64,000 bases of DNA from Siphonodentalium dalli (Eukaryota > Mollusca > Scaphopoda > Gadilida > Siphonodentaliidae), in assembly GCA_032622095.1 (NCBI GenBank), contig CP136061.1, forward strand, positions 9,018,447 to 9,082,446, in the 5' to 3' direction. Positions within the stretch are counted from its first letter, which is position 1. Each line of letters opens with the position of its first letter. This document shows positions 11,177-23,654 of this stretch, in pieces. The notes under the pieces are model-generated. The model saw only the letters and a list, made by a program, of their open reading frames with translations. It did no database searches and was not told the origin of the DNA. A program made the translations under genes and the position numbers.

Positions 11177-11369
11177 GGATAACAATATTACATTTTATAC
11201 CCTTCTCATATTCAAATTTGCACCATATTTTTCACTCAGTTTTCACACATTGTGATGCACATTGAGTTTTTAACAAAAATATTTCCATAGAAGTATTGTA
11301 TTGGATTGAAATTCCTGTTTGTAAATTTCATCACAATGTAAACATGCCTGCAAATAGAGTGTCTGTCAT

Positions 11370-11468
11370 TTATCAACCTCGTCCACTAAATTCTATTTGA
11401 GCCTCCGTAAACCTCGGCTCAAATCCAATTTAGTGAACTCGGTTGATAAATTCCGTATAAAATAGTAA
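11370..11468. repeat. Short palindromic element (copy also at 58490-58586)
   Basis: Arms TCTATTTGAGCC/GGCTCAAATCCAATTTAG and ATTTATCAAC/GTTGATAAAT. A second, about 90% similar copy lies at 58490-58586 with the same flank (CCGTATAAAATAG). Confidence 0.75.
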
Positions 11469-11572
11469 CTCGTTTGAGATCCTCTATATATGATGCCATA
11501 ATGAACATTTCGTATGTAAGAGTTATTGTGTGGGTATTGTTGGGACTGCTGTCTGCATCAACTAATGGGACC

Positions 11573-12032
11573 AGGCCTGCAAATAGTGTGTATGTCATTT
11601 GTGCAGAATGAGGTCCCCAGAGGGTGAATTTAGTGATGCTACTCCTCCCAGCAGGCTAGCATCACTAAATTCACCCTCCGGGGACCTCATTCTGCTTAGG
11701 CCTCATCTTCTCGATAGTATCTATAGTTTCAAATTAACATTGTTTTAGTTACTTTTTCCCTTCTATTCAGTTTCTATATCCACTAAATTGCAGAAGATAA
11801 ATGTATACCTGTAATCGGTAACTAATGGGTGAACACCACCAACCTCAACTGGGGAACTTCAATCTGTTCGTAGGTCTCCCATAGCAGTTGAGGCCTAAGC
11901 AGAATTAGGTTCCCTGAGGGACAATTCAGTGATGCTAGCCTGCCATGTGGGGACCCAATAGGATAGTGTCACTAAATTCACCCTCTGGGGACCTCATTCT
12001 GCAAATGACAGGCACACTATTTGCAGGCTTGA
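11573..12032. mobile_element. Hairpin MITE, family C copy 2 (complete)
   Basis: Inverted ends GCCTGCAAATAGTGTG and CACACTATTTGCAGGC. Each end carries a hairpin with arms GCAGAATGAGGTCCCCAGAG / CTCATTCTGC. Confidence 0.85.
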
Positions 12033-12072
12033 ATGTAAATATACTTCAGAAGTTCAGATATTAACCAGTGAA

Positions 12073-12488
12073 TTAACCCTTTACCCAACAAACCGGCCAA
12101 AACCGGCCAAAAACGGCCAAATAAAGCTGCAACAGCCTAAATTATCTTGGGTCTGTCTCAATAAAACCATACAAATATGGATATCATTGGAACCGGCTCA
12201 TTGACCACATTGTGATGGTTACAGTTATGCCCTGTGCCAATGCATTCTCTTATATATGCGAGTCGACCATAGGTTGCCTCGCATATAACGGTATAAGAGA
12301 ATGCATTGGCCTAAAAAAAATCTTTTTTTAACACTTTTTACCATTTTTTCTTACATTCTTTAACAAATTTATAATTTTTAATGTGTTAAGCCAGTGCATT
12401 CTCTTATATATGCGAGGCGACCTATGGTCGACTTGCATATATAAGAGAATGCATTGGCACAGGACCCTTCTGTTGGGTAAAGGGTTAA
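12073..12488 (+). mobile_element. TTAA-flanked MITE, family A copy 2 (complete)
   Basis: TTAACCCTTTACCCAACA ends, TTAA at both borders, two internal palindromes. The first contains an extra ACGG between the arms. Confidence 0.85.
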
Positions 12489-14322
12489 CTGATTTTTGGT
12501 TGATTATGTAGAGGGTATGTTATCAATGTAAAGCTGAACTGATCAAAGGGACTATTACAACTAGTGTTCAACTATCTAACGTCGACACCGATAGCTCCCA
12601 CTGTCAACTCTGAATTTTGCCGTCGTCTAGTCAGAGCATTGTATATACTTCCCACAATAAGAGTTCAAAGTCTATAATGTACCGTATGGCTAGACCAAGT
12701 CTTCTCGGTCCACAACAGCTTGGGATATCGGTTGGGATGATATTGCGAAAGTTTTTTTTAAGTATTATTTTATAACTAATTTTGATCAGCGGTATTGAGA
12801 TTTATCAAACTTAAGACCATATCCGAATTAGTTTCGTTTTTCAATGAGCCCCATCATGTATTATCTATAAACCATTATATAGTTTACATATGGATTCATG
12901 AAATGCATTTTATCATATAATTTATGCATTTTTAATTTTGTGCACCGGGGAATGTGTGAAATACAATACTGTGCAAATGTAAATATGAGTAAGGTTGATT
13001 TTTTTATCGTTTGTTTTTGGTTTGTCTGTCTACCTGCACTAATTAAAGGCACTTAATGATTTGAAGCCTCAACATATATACCTGGCAATGCTCACTAATA
13101 TTTCATGTACATTATGGTTATCTAATGTATGGTCCAGGGATCAACATAGGTCGATAAATATGTTCCCACTCATCCAAATATTTTTGATAAATAATTCTTT
13201 TTTTTCCCTAATTAATTTTTTTTTACCATTGGCAAGTGGCAGCGCGACACCCCCTGTCACCACGTCTCAAGTGGCAGCGTGACATCCCCCAAACCTTCCC
13301 TGTCGCCACATCTCAAGTGGCAGCACGAACCCTGGACACCATTCTGCAGAAGAATGAATTGTTCAAATTAACAACAAGCTACACATTTCAGAGTCTAAAG
13401 CATTTCACTATCATTCACATTGTTGCTGCTATAAATACATTAATGCCCAAAGTAAGTGACCACTTAACCACAGCATAATTATGGGTAACTTATCAGGATT
13501 TAGTCGGAAATATGGCTTGTTGCCATTCATTGGAAAGCTCTCTTTACAAGATGTTTTTTGCCATTTAATTTTTCGCAAATAACAAAACTGGGTTTTAGCT
13601 CTTGAAATACTTAATTATATTATCCTTGCTAGATGTTGTTGGTAAATTCTGGACTTTTCATAGATACTTTTAGTGTTTAATTTGGTTGTCGGCAAATTTC
13701 TTATGTTGTAAATGCTGTGTGAAATTATCAATGTGACAGAAAATTTATGGCGCTATTTTTAGCTATGTGGCCTAGTGACCTGTGGCTGTATATGAATTCT
13801 GATCATTGCCTGATTGGCTTCATCACCTTATCATTGAATTTTTTGATTGGATGACACTGATGTAATGGTGGTAATGGAATTCTCCACTACTTCCTTTGGA
13901 ATCTATAATGCGTAGCTTGTTCTAGAGTTTAATTTTAATTAGAATAGATGACTGAGATGTTGAAAACCAAGGGATTTTCTATCACTCGATGGACATAACA
14001 CTTGGTGGACAGATGTTCCATAACTTGGCATAATATATATTTTTTACATCTGTTTTAAGGATTGTTACACTATTATCATGGCTATTTAACATAATCCTAG
14101 ATTTTTTCATGTATTTTGGATTCATCAGCCATTTTTGGGCTTCAGCCATATCAAAACTTCAGGTCTACTAGACTTATGCCTATTTTCAAACTGATTTTTG
14201 ACCTTATTAGTTCATATAAATCAATTTTGTTATGTGCGGCATATGTCACATGTCTGCAATTTAGAAAAATGCATGTTTTCGCCTTTATTTGAGCTGATTT
14301 TCGTCAAATTTTGGCTTCTGGA
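12489..14322. other. Intergenic DNA with a half copy of MITE family D
   Basis: No gene recognised. 13231-13335 holds three imperfect copies of TCAAGTGGCAGCG plus a C-rich stretch. 13440-13545 matches only the left arm of family D (ACAGCATAATTATGGGTAAC, GGATTTAGTCGG) and has no right arm nearby. Confidence 0.5.
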
Positions 14323-14722
14323 TTAACCCTTTACCCAACAAACCGGCCAAAACCGGCCAAATAAAGCTTCAACAGCCTAAAATATCTTCGGTCTGTCTCA
14401 ATAGAACCATACAAATATGGATATCATTGGAACTGGCTCCTTGACCACATTGTGATAGTTACAGTTATACCCTGTGCCAATGCATTCTCTTATATATGCG
14501 AGTCGACCATAGGTCGCCTCGCATATATAAGAGAATGCATTGGCCTAAAAAAAATCTTTTTTTAACACTTTTTACCATTTTTTCTTACAATCTTTAACAA
14601 TTTTCTAATTTTTAATGTCTTAAGCCAATGCATTCTCTTATATATGCGAGGCGACCTATGGTCGACTCGCATATATAAGAGAATGCATTGGCACAGGGCC
14701 CTTCTGTTGGGTAAAGGGTTAA
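14323..14722 (+). mobile_element. TTAA-flanked MITE, family A copy 3 (complete)
   Basis: Same ends and the same two internal palindromes as copy 1; about 400 bp. Confidence 0.85.
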
Positions 14723-16750
14723 TAGAAAAACATGGAGGTAATTTTGGTAGATTTGGACTTCGAAGCACCATAGATTGGCTGAATTGACAGAGGTCAAGTC
14801 ATCAAAATAGCAGAAATTAGCATGTAAGCTTATAGGCAATTAAAGCACCGATCAAATAAGTCTATTAACTAGGTATGCTGACCAGATTGGACGCCAGTGG
14901 TTGTCTGGTCCATGACAGGGGTCCAGTTCTGTCCCATCCAGCTTTCTGTGGTCCAGTATTCTTCCCTGGCCATCATTGTAAAATACCTTAAATGGAGTGA
15001 AATGTGTTAAATCTTACTTTGGTATACGCGTTTGTGTTATAAAAAGTGTGGTTACTGCCGGGCAAGCTTTTATTAAACTCATAAGCCAGGCAAAGCAGTC
15101 CAATGACGATGGTCCAGTAATGAACGCTCTTTATTCTCGCTTGCTTTGCTGTCTGTTTCAACGGATTGCCTTATACACGGAAATTCCTATTTCATACAGC
15201 TTATTGGTGTTTTAAAACGTTTGAATGGTTTAAATGATAGTTTTTGAACATAATCTTAAAAGATATTTACATTTAACCACAAGATTTGCGTACTTTATCA
15301 CATCTGCCAATATATTTCAACATGGACATAAACTTCGGAGGAAAAATGAATTTCCTTCTAATTTTTAAATATAAATAGTCAATTACCTTAAAATCAGTGT
15401 CCATATTTATTTGTATTTCTATGTATCCAATCCTGTTTCAGAACAGATGTCCGCAAATGTAATATTCCTGGACATTTGTTTTGAAGTAAGAATGAATACA
15501 TATTTTCGGTTAATTTTAACAAACAAAATCGGTTTTCTTTTTACAATTAATTTAAATTAGTATTAGTGTTATTGTCAAAATACTGGCACTATTTTCTTAA
15601 ATGCATACCTTGATTTGATGGGAATTCAACCTTTTATCAAAGTAAGGTATGTAATTTGAGAAAACTTAACCTTTTCCAAGTCATTTATTGGTATTTGTTT
15701 AACTTTAACCTTTTCCAAGTCATTTAATGGTAATTGTTTAACTTTTCAACATCAAAAAATGTTTTAACACGGTATGACAAAAATTATTGTTTATGCTTTT
15801 AATTTTTTAATTTTATAGCTACCATGGCATTATGCCATCTACGGGTTATGGGTTGGGCCCCTTTTTCCTTCCCTGGAGAGCTTTGGTTTCGTCGGTTTTT
15901 AGATAGGATCTGCGTTTATTAACGTGGCCGAGCTAACCTTGTACAACTTCTTGCGAGTAAAGGCCGAAAAGTTTTGTGTTCATATGCTTAATATGGCACA
16001 GGTTAGCGACTTGCAACTGAGGAAGATCCTATTGGTTGTATCTTTCTTTTGAGTTTTCAAAAACTTTACCTCTTTGGTCTTCTAAAATTTTAAAGTTTTA
16101 CCTTTTTCCTTAAATTACAAATTCTTAGGTATCTTTGATTTTAATTACCCTCTTTCGATCTGTACGTTCTTAATTACTTTTCAAAATATTTCCAGCCGCT
16201 CCGTGACTTTGCTCTCCGACTCAAAATTTTATGCCAAGAACACGAGGAACACAGTGTCTGCATGTGATTGGGACCCTGACCCTAATATATCCCCTTTATT
16301 TCATATACTTTGCAGACACTCTCCTCTTGTTCTTGACATCCATTACATTTTTGCTCCGCCAATATTATGTGGGTAAAAATGACGAATATGTTTGAGGCGT
16401 TTTTCTTTCTTACTAAAACCTATGTTGACTAACAAATAGGCCATTTATGGTCTACCTGCCAGTGCTTCACTTTGACTTGTTTTCTGTCATTCTGGTGTGC
16501 TAGGTTTGGTGTTGCTTACCCTGGAACTCGTGTTACCTGGTCTGACACCCACTTACCTGATTGGTTACACATAAAAACAAATCCCAATCCGCGGTTCGTC
16601 CGGACTGCAGACCTTACCTTTTTTTTGCAGTCCGGTCCGCATCCCTACTATCAACAGACCCTGGTATAATAAACATCATCAAATACTCATTTCTGTCAAA
16701 AATATCATTTTTCGTGTATGGCTTATTACCCCTAGGCATGACTAAATAGT
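14723..16750. other. Intergenic DNA, small repeats only
   Basis: Contains a direct repeat AACCTTTTCCAAGTCATTTA at 15668-15745 and an imperfect palindrome at 16232-16338 (CAAGAACACGAGGA ... TCCTCTTGTTCTTG). No gene is supported. Confidence 0.5.
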
Positions 16751-16784
16751 GTAACGACACCTTATCAGAGGTTATATATATATA

Positions 16785-16925
16785 TAGAGAATATTCAATT
16801 GATTGAACTGGTTATGTGAAATAATTAAAGCGAGGCAGGGACATTGTACACGAACAAGTTTTACAAAATATTCCCTGCCTCGAATGAATTATTTCACATC
16901 ACCAGTTCAATCAAGTGATTATTCT
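16785..16925. repeat. Inverted repeat around GCGAGGCAGGGA
   Basis: Arms include TTGAACTGGTTATGTGAAAT, GCGAGGCAGGGA and their inverse about 40 bp later; a small foldback MITE or remnant. Confidence 0.7.
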
Positions 16926-17546
16926 GTTTATTATATTCCACTATAAACATCTAATGTACCAGAAATCTGAAATAATACCGCCATTATACACATGATGCAT
17001 AAATTTCTATAGCGCGTTTGAATGCATAACGCGCTAGTTAAAGTGACATAATTCACCAGTAAAATTATCATTTCTAATCACTCGAGAAATCAAGGTAAAT
17101 TAAACAGGAATGTTATAAAACATTTTATTATATGCTTGCCTATAAAATAGCAGGAAATTACCACATTGTAGATCATTGTTTTTATCTCTTAGAACCCACA
17201 GTGAAATACGATGTCTTTATTTCACTCCAGATAGCATTATTTCACTGCAGGGCTTGAAACTAACACAAGCTGCCAAGGTCGATCAAGTGATCATTTTGTG
17301 CACACTGTCCACTAGCCAATCAAAAGGGACAAATTTACCGACGGCATGTGATCAATCGACAATTCTATGTTTGAGTCGCAGCATGTCAAATTAAACTTAG
17401 GCTCTTTCCTGTTTGTAAACACTGACACGTGCTCTCTTTAATTAAGTACAGTTAATGATTTAATTAATTAAGACTTAACTTAGCAACTTTGAGCCTAAAT
17501 AAGCCACATATAATCAAAAGAATACCTACAGTTTTTTTGTATGAAT

Positions 17547-17763
17547 ACAGTAATGCCCTAATTAATCGACTCCTTTAACCACAGCAGAATTATGGGTAAC
17601 TTTTCAGGATTTAGTCGGAAATATGGCTTGTTGCCATTCATCGGAAAGCTCTTCTCGAGAGCTTTCCGATGAATGGCAACTAACCATATTTCCGACTAAA
17701 TCCTGATAAGTTACCCATAATTCTGCTGTGGTTAAAGGAGTCGATTAATTAGGCATTACTGTA
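17547..17763. mobile_element. TA-flanked palindromic MITE, family D (complete)
   Basis: TACAGTAATGCCCTAATTAA ends and a near-perfect palindrome, homologous to the copy at 10.6 kb. Confidence 0.8.
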
Positions 17764-17960
17764 CCACAAACATCTCATTCGTTTCTGGAAAGAAATATTT
17801 AATTTTAATATTTAATTTTCACTCGCGGCTATCGCCCCCTCATGAAAACTTGATATTTCTTTCCAGGCACTCGTGAGATATTTCGGTATTCAAACAAAAC
17901 CTGTAGGTATTCTCTATATAGTGGATGTGTAAAAGAAGAAATCCTGAGGGACCTACACAT

Positions 17961-18213
17961 CAAGCCTTGATATAGTGTGTCCGTCATTTGCAGAATGAGG
18001 TCCCCAGAGGGTGAATTTAGTGATGCTACCCTGCATAGCGGGCTAGCATCACCAAATTCACCCTCTGGGGACCTGATTCTGCTTACACCTTGGCAGAATG
18101 AGGTTCCCAGAGGGTGAATTTGGTGATGCTAGCCCGCTATGTGGGGTAGCATCACTAAATTCACCCTCTGGGGACCTCATTCTGCAAATGACGGACACAC
18201 TATTTCAAGGCTT
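17961..18213. mobile_element. Hairpin MITE, family C copy 3 (short form)
   Basis: Ends AAGCCTTGATATAGTGTG and CACACTATTTCAAGGCTT. Two hairpins are separated by only about 20 bp, so the usual middle is deleted. Confidence 0.8.
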
Positions 18214-18296
18214 GCAGCACATTAAGCCTTTAACTTAAGTTGGAAATTGCACAGAATATCTCTTTAATAATCTGCATGCACTCATATTTTTTGACA

Positions 18297-19165
18297 ATAA
18301 ACCGAAAACATGTTTTTATCTCTTGGCTTTTTATATAAACTGGAAATGGTTTGCTTTTTTTCTCTTAGCCTTACTTTAAAAGCATTTGTGTTCTCCACAT
18401 CGTTGTTTTACTGTATATTTAACCCTTTGGCGAGTAGAACGACGTATATGTCGTCTATCGGATGAGGAGTAGAACGACATATATGTCGTTTCAGGAAGTG
18501 TTATTTTATTTAGACATAACTTCAATAAATCATATGATTTATAAATGATTTGTGTAGGACTTAATTTGATTAATATAATGTCCCGAATGTATAAGTGCAA
18601 ATGATTATGATAACACATGTTAACAAAAAATGCACATAAATTAAAACGAATTATTGGACACTTTTGACCCAAACTTGTTAATAATTATTTTGCTATGAGT
18701 ATGACGTTGACGTTAAATTTACTCATGACGTCATGTATATGACATTATAGATACTCTCCGAAGGATTAAATGCTCACATTCTGTCATTCATTCATATGGT
18801 CACAAACATGTTTTTATCTCTTGGCTTTTTATATAAACTGGAAATAGGTTTGCTTTTTTTCTTCTTACGCTTACATTAAAGGCATTTGCGTTCTCCACAT
18901 CATTGTTTTACTGTATATTTAAATGCTCACATTCTGTCATTCATTCATATGGTCACAAACATTATTTGTTTTATGGTTTATGGCAATTATGCCAAAGGGG
19001 ATGTCAGGAATGCTAACTTATTGGCAAGGTCCGCAAGCACCACACCGTTAAATTTACTCATGACGTCATGTATATGACGTTATAGATACTCTCCAAAGGG
19101 TTAAATGCTCACATTCTGTCATTCATTCACATTCATTGTTTTACTGTATATTTAAATGCTCATAC
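18297..19165 (+). repeat. Segmental duplication of a roughly 120-bp block, one copy split by a MITE
   Basis: The block with CATGTTTTTATCTCTTGGCT, TGTTTTACTGTATATTTAAA and GCTCACATTCTGTCATTC occurs at 18297-18420 plus 18770-18800, again at 18800-18945, and partly at 19135-19170. The first copy is interrupted by the element at 18419-18769. Confidence 0.8.
18419..18769. mobile_element. TTAA-flanked MITE with GGCGAGTA ends
   Basis: Ends TTAACCCTTTGGCGAGTA and TACTCTCCGAAGGATTAA, with repeated GTAGAACGACATATATGTCG motifs near the left end. The paralogous empty site at about 18911-18930 reads ...TATATTTAAATGCTC, showing that TTAA was duplicated on insertion. A related right end remains at 19080-19105. 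Confidence 0.8.
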
Positions 19166-20184
19166 TCTGTCATTCATTCATTCACATGGTCACAAACATT
19201 ATTTGGTAAATATGTCCATCTTTGTACGTTAAAGATGTATTCAGCCAATTGCTACAAAACCTGTTCATCATCTCAGTATAGGCTAGATGAGGTTGGTGTG
19301 GGCAGGATATGGGGTTTATACTGAATACTAAGAATTAAGCTATTATGCTTACAATATACACTGAGATCAAAGTGTTAATTTCTACCAGATTCAAGCAAAT
19401 AATTGACTGGAGCTTCCTGAAATTTTGCGAGAACCCTGTGCCAATGCATTCTCTTATATATGCGAGTCTCTCATAGGGAGCCTCGCATATTTTAGAATAT
19501 TTCACCTCTCCCAGAAATGACAGCTTCTGATTGGTCGAGAGCCATGCACTATTATTGTATATTATATCTCACGTTACTTTCTCGCATTCTGATTGGCTGG
19601 CCACTGCTATACTATTTTACGATAGTACCCCAGTAGGATTCCTACATGCCTACTATTCTTTTTCTATTTATAGTAACAAACTCATTTCGAGAATCGGGCT
19701 GCCGCCTGAAGATAAGGCCAATTTTAAACTATACCTTGTGCGATATTTGTTGCAATATCGGTATAGCATTAGATTTATTGATGAATTGCAATGATCTTAC
19801 AAATGTCCGATGATATCAAGCCAATGTATTTAATAGTTTGTCCGTTTAGTTGGCAAGCGGCCAGTCCTAATTTTTGCAGAGCCAGTGGACGTTATTTATA
19901 ATTTCCTTTTCCGGTTAATCGAAGTTAAACAAGTTAATTCTAAAATTTCGACAAAATGTCTTTGCTAATGACGTATTTATATAAATTAATGTATGAATCA
20001 TGAAGAGATGCTGTTAGATGTAACTAATAACATAGTTATGCTCCCGTGCCATCGTCAAATTATTGCCGTAAATTGTAAAATTGTAAAATCTGAGACCAAT
20101 TTCCAAAATTCAAGGTAAATAAAAATGTTGAAATTGTGTGAGAATTGGCACAAATGTTCGATATAATATAATAAATAATGAATG

Positions 20185-20275
20185 TCTTGTCGTTGACTAT
20201 GCCAAAATAGTGGTCCTCGAGGAGGAATAGTACCACTATTTTGGCATAGTCAACTCCAAGCCATTCATTATCTAT
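20185..20275. repeat. Palindrome around CTCGAGGAGG
   Basis: Arms GACTATGCCAAAATAGTGGT and ACCACTATTTTGGCATAGTC are perfect inverse copies, about 20 bp apart at the centre. Confidence 0.85.
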
Positions 20276-20371
20276 ATAATAGTGTTGTGCTAAATTTATC
20301 ATACTACTTTTCAAAACTAGCATGCAAAATGCCATGAACAGAGCCAACTATCTCGAAAACAGATATCCTTA

Positions 20372-20501
20372 CAGTAATGCCCTAAGTAATCGACCCCTTA
20401 ACCACAGCAGAATTATGGGTAACTTTTCAGGAGTCGGATTTATGGCTTGTTGCCATTCGTCGGAAAGCTCTCGAGGTTGATTACTTAGGGCATTACTGTA
20501 T
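20372..20501. mobile_element. TA-flanked MITE, family D, internally deleted
   Basis: Both CAGTAATGCCCTAAGTAATC ends are present, but most of the right arm is missing. Confidence 0.75.
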
Positions 20502-20752
20502 GTGTCCACCAATTTACCTTAATAAGGCATGTCCAAATGAAATTAAAACATTACTGTGAACTTGCAAAGTGGCAACGTTTGGTTGAATTCACATTGTAAT
20601 AGAGTTTCAGGTTTTCGTGCATTCAAAACAAAACCTAAATACTGCACGTTTCAGTTTATTTAACTTGATTTCACCACATTCTTGCAAACTGTTTATCGTT
20701 AAGTTAATACAGTGTATTAGTTTTCAGTTAAACGAGTTGTACATGATTTCTG

Positions 20753-21117
20753 TTAACCCTTTATCCAACAGAACGGCCCTGTGCCAATGCATTCTCTTAT
20801 ATATGCGAGTCGACCATAGGTCGCCTCGCATATATAAGAGAATGCATTGGCTTAACACATTAAAAATTATAAAATTGTTAAAGAATGTAAGAAAGGCCAA
20901 TGCATTCTCTTATATATGCGAGGCGACCTATGGTCGACTCGCATATATAAGAGAATGCATTGGCACAGGGCATAACTGTAACCATCACAATGTGGTCAAT
21001 GAGCCGGTTCCAATGATATCCATATTTGTATGGTTTTATTGAGACAGACCCGAGATAATTTAGGCTGTTGCAGCTTTATTTGGCCGTTTTTGGCCGGTTT
21101 GTTGGGTAAAGGGTTAA
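20753..21117 (-). mobile_element. TTAA-flanked MITE, family A copy 4 (inverted)
   Basis: Same structure as copies 1-3 in the opposite orientation: the palindromes lie at the left, and the TATGGATATCATTGG and AACCGGCC segments lie at the right. TTAA at both borders. Confidence 0.85.
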
Positions 21118-21164
21118 TGTCTTATGAAGGGAATGTGAACAGTCCAGCAGTTGGTGCATGTTTG

Positions 21165-22285
21165 TAGGATACGGTTACGTAGTATGAATGCTACAAGTTT
21201 GAATTGTTCAGTGAAATATAATAAATAGAGCATCTCTTTTCATTGACTTAGGTAGGTATAGTACCCAGTGGGGTGAGTATAGTTCACTCCGCATCGTGTC
21301 CTGAACTACAGTAATGGCCTAAGTAATCGACACGTTAATATCTCTTTTCATTGACTTAGGCATGTATAGTGCCCAGTGGGTGAGTATTGTTCACTCCACT
21401 TTGCGTCGTGAATTATACCCATCCCAATGGTCACTATACCCGCGAAGTCAACTCCAACCCATGCTGTATTAAATACATTGGTCTAACAATATTTACTTTG
21501 ACCTTCTATTAGCCTGTGCAATTTAAGAAGTTAATGTAGTGGGTATATATGTGTGTTATTGGGGGATGTGGGCGTTGGGGGCACAGTTAGTGAGAACCAT
21601 TACGTAGTTCACACAATGTGTCCCACACATATCCACTACATTCATTTCTTAAATGCCCACAGAATTTTCTATTCACATTATATACAGCATAATCCATATT
21701 CTATACACCCCCCCCAGATCACATTATATACAACAGTTTGTATAATATTCTATACAATTATAAAGAGGAATCTCCAAAACATTGTACGGTTATGTAGTAT
21801 GCATGCTACAATTTCGAATTGTTCGGTGAAATATAATAAATACAGCATCTCTGGTTGTTGACTACGCAGGTATAGTGCCCAGTGGGTGAGTATTGTTCAC
21901 TCCGCTTCGTGTCTTGAACTATACCACCCCATTGGTCACTATACCCGCGAAGTCAACTCCAAACCATGCATTGGTCTAACAATATTTACTTTGACCTTGT
22001 ATTAGCCTGTGCAATTTAAGAAATTAATGTAGTGGGTATATGTGTGTGTTATTGGGGGATGTGGGCGTTGGGGGCACAGTTAGTGAGAACCGTTACATGG
22101 TTCACACAATGTTCCCACACACACCCACTACATTCATTTCTTAAATGCCCACATAATTTTCGATTCACATTCTATACAAAATAATCCATATTCTATACAC
22201 CCCCCCCCCCCCCCAGATCACATTATATACAACATAATCCATATTCTATACAATTATAAAGAGGAATCTCCAAAACATTGTATTA
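21165..22285 (+). repeat. Tandem duplication of a roughly 550-600 bp unit
   Basis: Two copies (about 21165-21782 and 21783-22285) share GTGAAATATAATAAATA, CAGTGGGTGAGTATTGTTCA, TTTAAGAAATTAATGTAGTG, GGGGGATGTGGGCGTTGGGG and a C-run before AGATCACATT. The first copy has an extra internal repeat at 21308-21420 carrying a family D end. Confidence 0.85.
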
Positions 22286-23044
22286 TCAACTGATCTGGTC
22301 GAATAAACTATGGACATGTTGTCTTATCTGGTTGAATAAACTGAACATGTTGTTTTTGTCAAGGTACCGAGGTGTATTCTGTGCTTAATTTTGATCAGGT
22401 CTCTACTGCCAGTTTATTATTCTCGATGGAAGGGGAATAACTCTAACATGTATTTCTTAGTTTTGAATTATGATGCATTCTGGGTTAAATAATGGGGGTG
22501 AAGCTGAGGATCTCTTATCACTTGGTGGACACTCCTAGGCCACGGCTGTTCCGTATTCCTAGTGGAATATATATATTTTTGGTTCCTCTTCCACTTTGTA
22601 TTATTTATTAATATGGATTATGTTATGTATAATGTGATCTGGGCATTTCAAAATTAAGTGGGCCTTTAACTCTTTCATTGCCAATCTTGCATAAACTGCG
22701 AGTTACCCAGTTACCCAGCTGCCAATAGCGCATTTATGCGAATTCGGGGTGCATCTGGTATAAGGGATATAATTCTATTGTTGTTTTTTTACATTACGAA
22801 GGGGGGTCAGTTATTTTCTAAATAGAGTGATGGTGTGTGCTGATAATTTAGAAAAAAGGTCAGTCAAGGTCATGCAACTCATGACTTTCTATGAGTACAG
22901 TCCAAGCCAGAATATACCGTTGACGAATTCACTTTTGGTGGGATGCGATTGATGAGTGGAAAATATATACATAAAATACTGTAAAATACATGAATTTACA
23001 TCCAGAATGCTTGGCACTGGGTGTATGTCCATGTGGCATGGTGG

Positions 23045-23479
23045 CCAAGCCTGCAAATACCGTGTCTGTCATTTGCAGAATGAGGTCCCCAGAGGGTGAA
23101 TTTAGTGACGCTACCCCGCATAGCGGGCTGGCATCACTAAATTCACACTCTGGGAACCTCATTCTGCTTAGGCCCTCAACTGATATGGTAGACCTAGGAT
23201 CAGATTGAAGATCCCCAGTTGAAGTTGGTGATGTTCACCCATCGGGCACCTCGATAATGCATTTTATCTGCTGCAAATTAGGGAAACTTCCCAGAAGGGA
23301 AAACTAAAAACAATGTTAATTTGATACTGTAGATACTTCCCAGAAGATGAGGCTTAATCAGAATGAGGTCTCCAGAGGGTGAATTTGGTGATGCTAGCCC
23401 ACTATGCGGGATAGCATCACTAAATTCAACCACTGGGGACCTCATTCTGCAAATGACAGACACGCTATTTGCAGGCTTG
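23045..23479. mobile_element. Hairpin MITE, family C copy 4 (complete)
   Basis: Ends AAGCCTGCAAATACCGTG and CACGCTATTTGCAGGCTT, with both terminal hairpins. Confidence 0.85.
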
Positions 23480-23496
23480 GAAATAACTCATGATTG

Positions 23497-23600
23497 TTTT
23501 ATAGGTAACCCCACAGTGAGCCTCACATAGATGGAAGCATGCACTACAGAGTGTCGTCTGCTCCAGTCTATGTGGGGCTCACTGTGGGTTACATAAGCCT
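23497..23600. repeat. Palindrome with GTGAGCC arms
   Basis: TAACCCCACAGTGAGCCTCA and the inverse GGGCTCACTGTGGGTTA flank a loop of about 60 bp. Confidence 0.8.
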
Positions 23601-23654
23601 GACTCTTGAGCAGGCCTCAAAATATTGTATTGGACATTTGCAGAATGAAGTCCC

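Noticed and set aside
20617..21042. 141-codon plus-strand frame with CQCILLYMRVDHRSPRIYKR
   Set aside because: Translation of the family A palindrome; the same peptide appears in several other copies (3.2, 14.6, 41.0, 58.1, 61.8 kb) on either strand.
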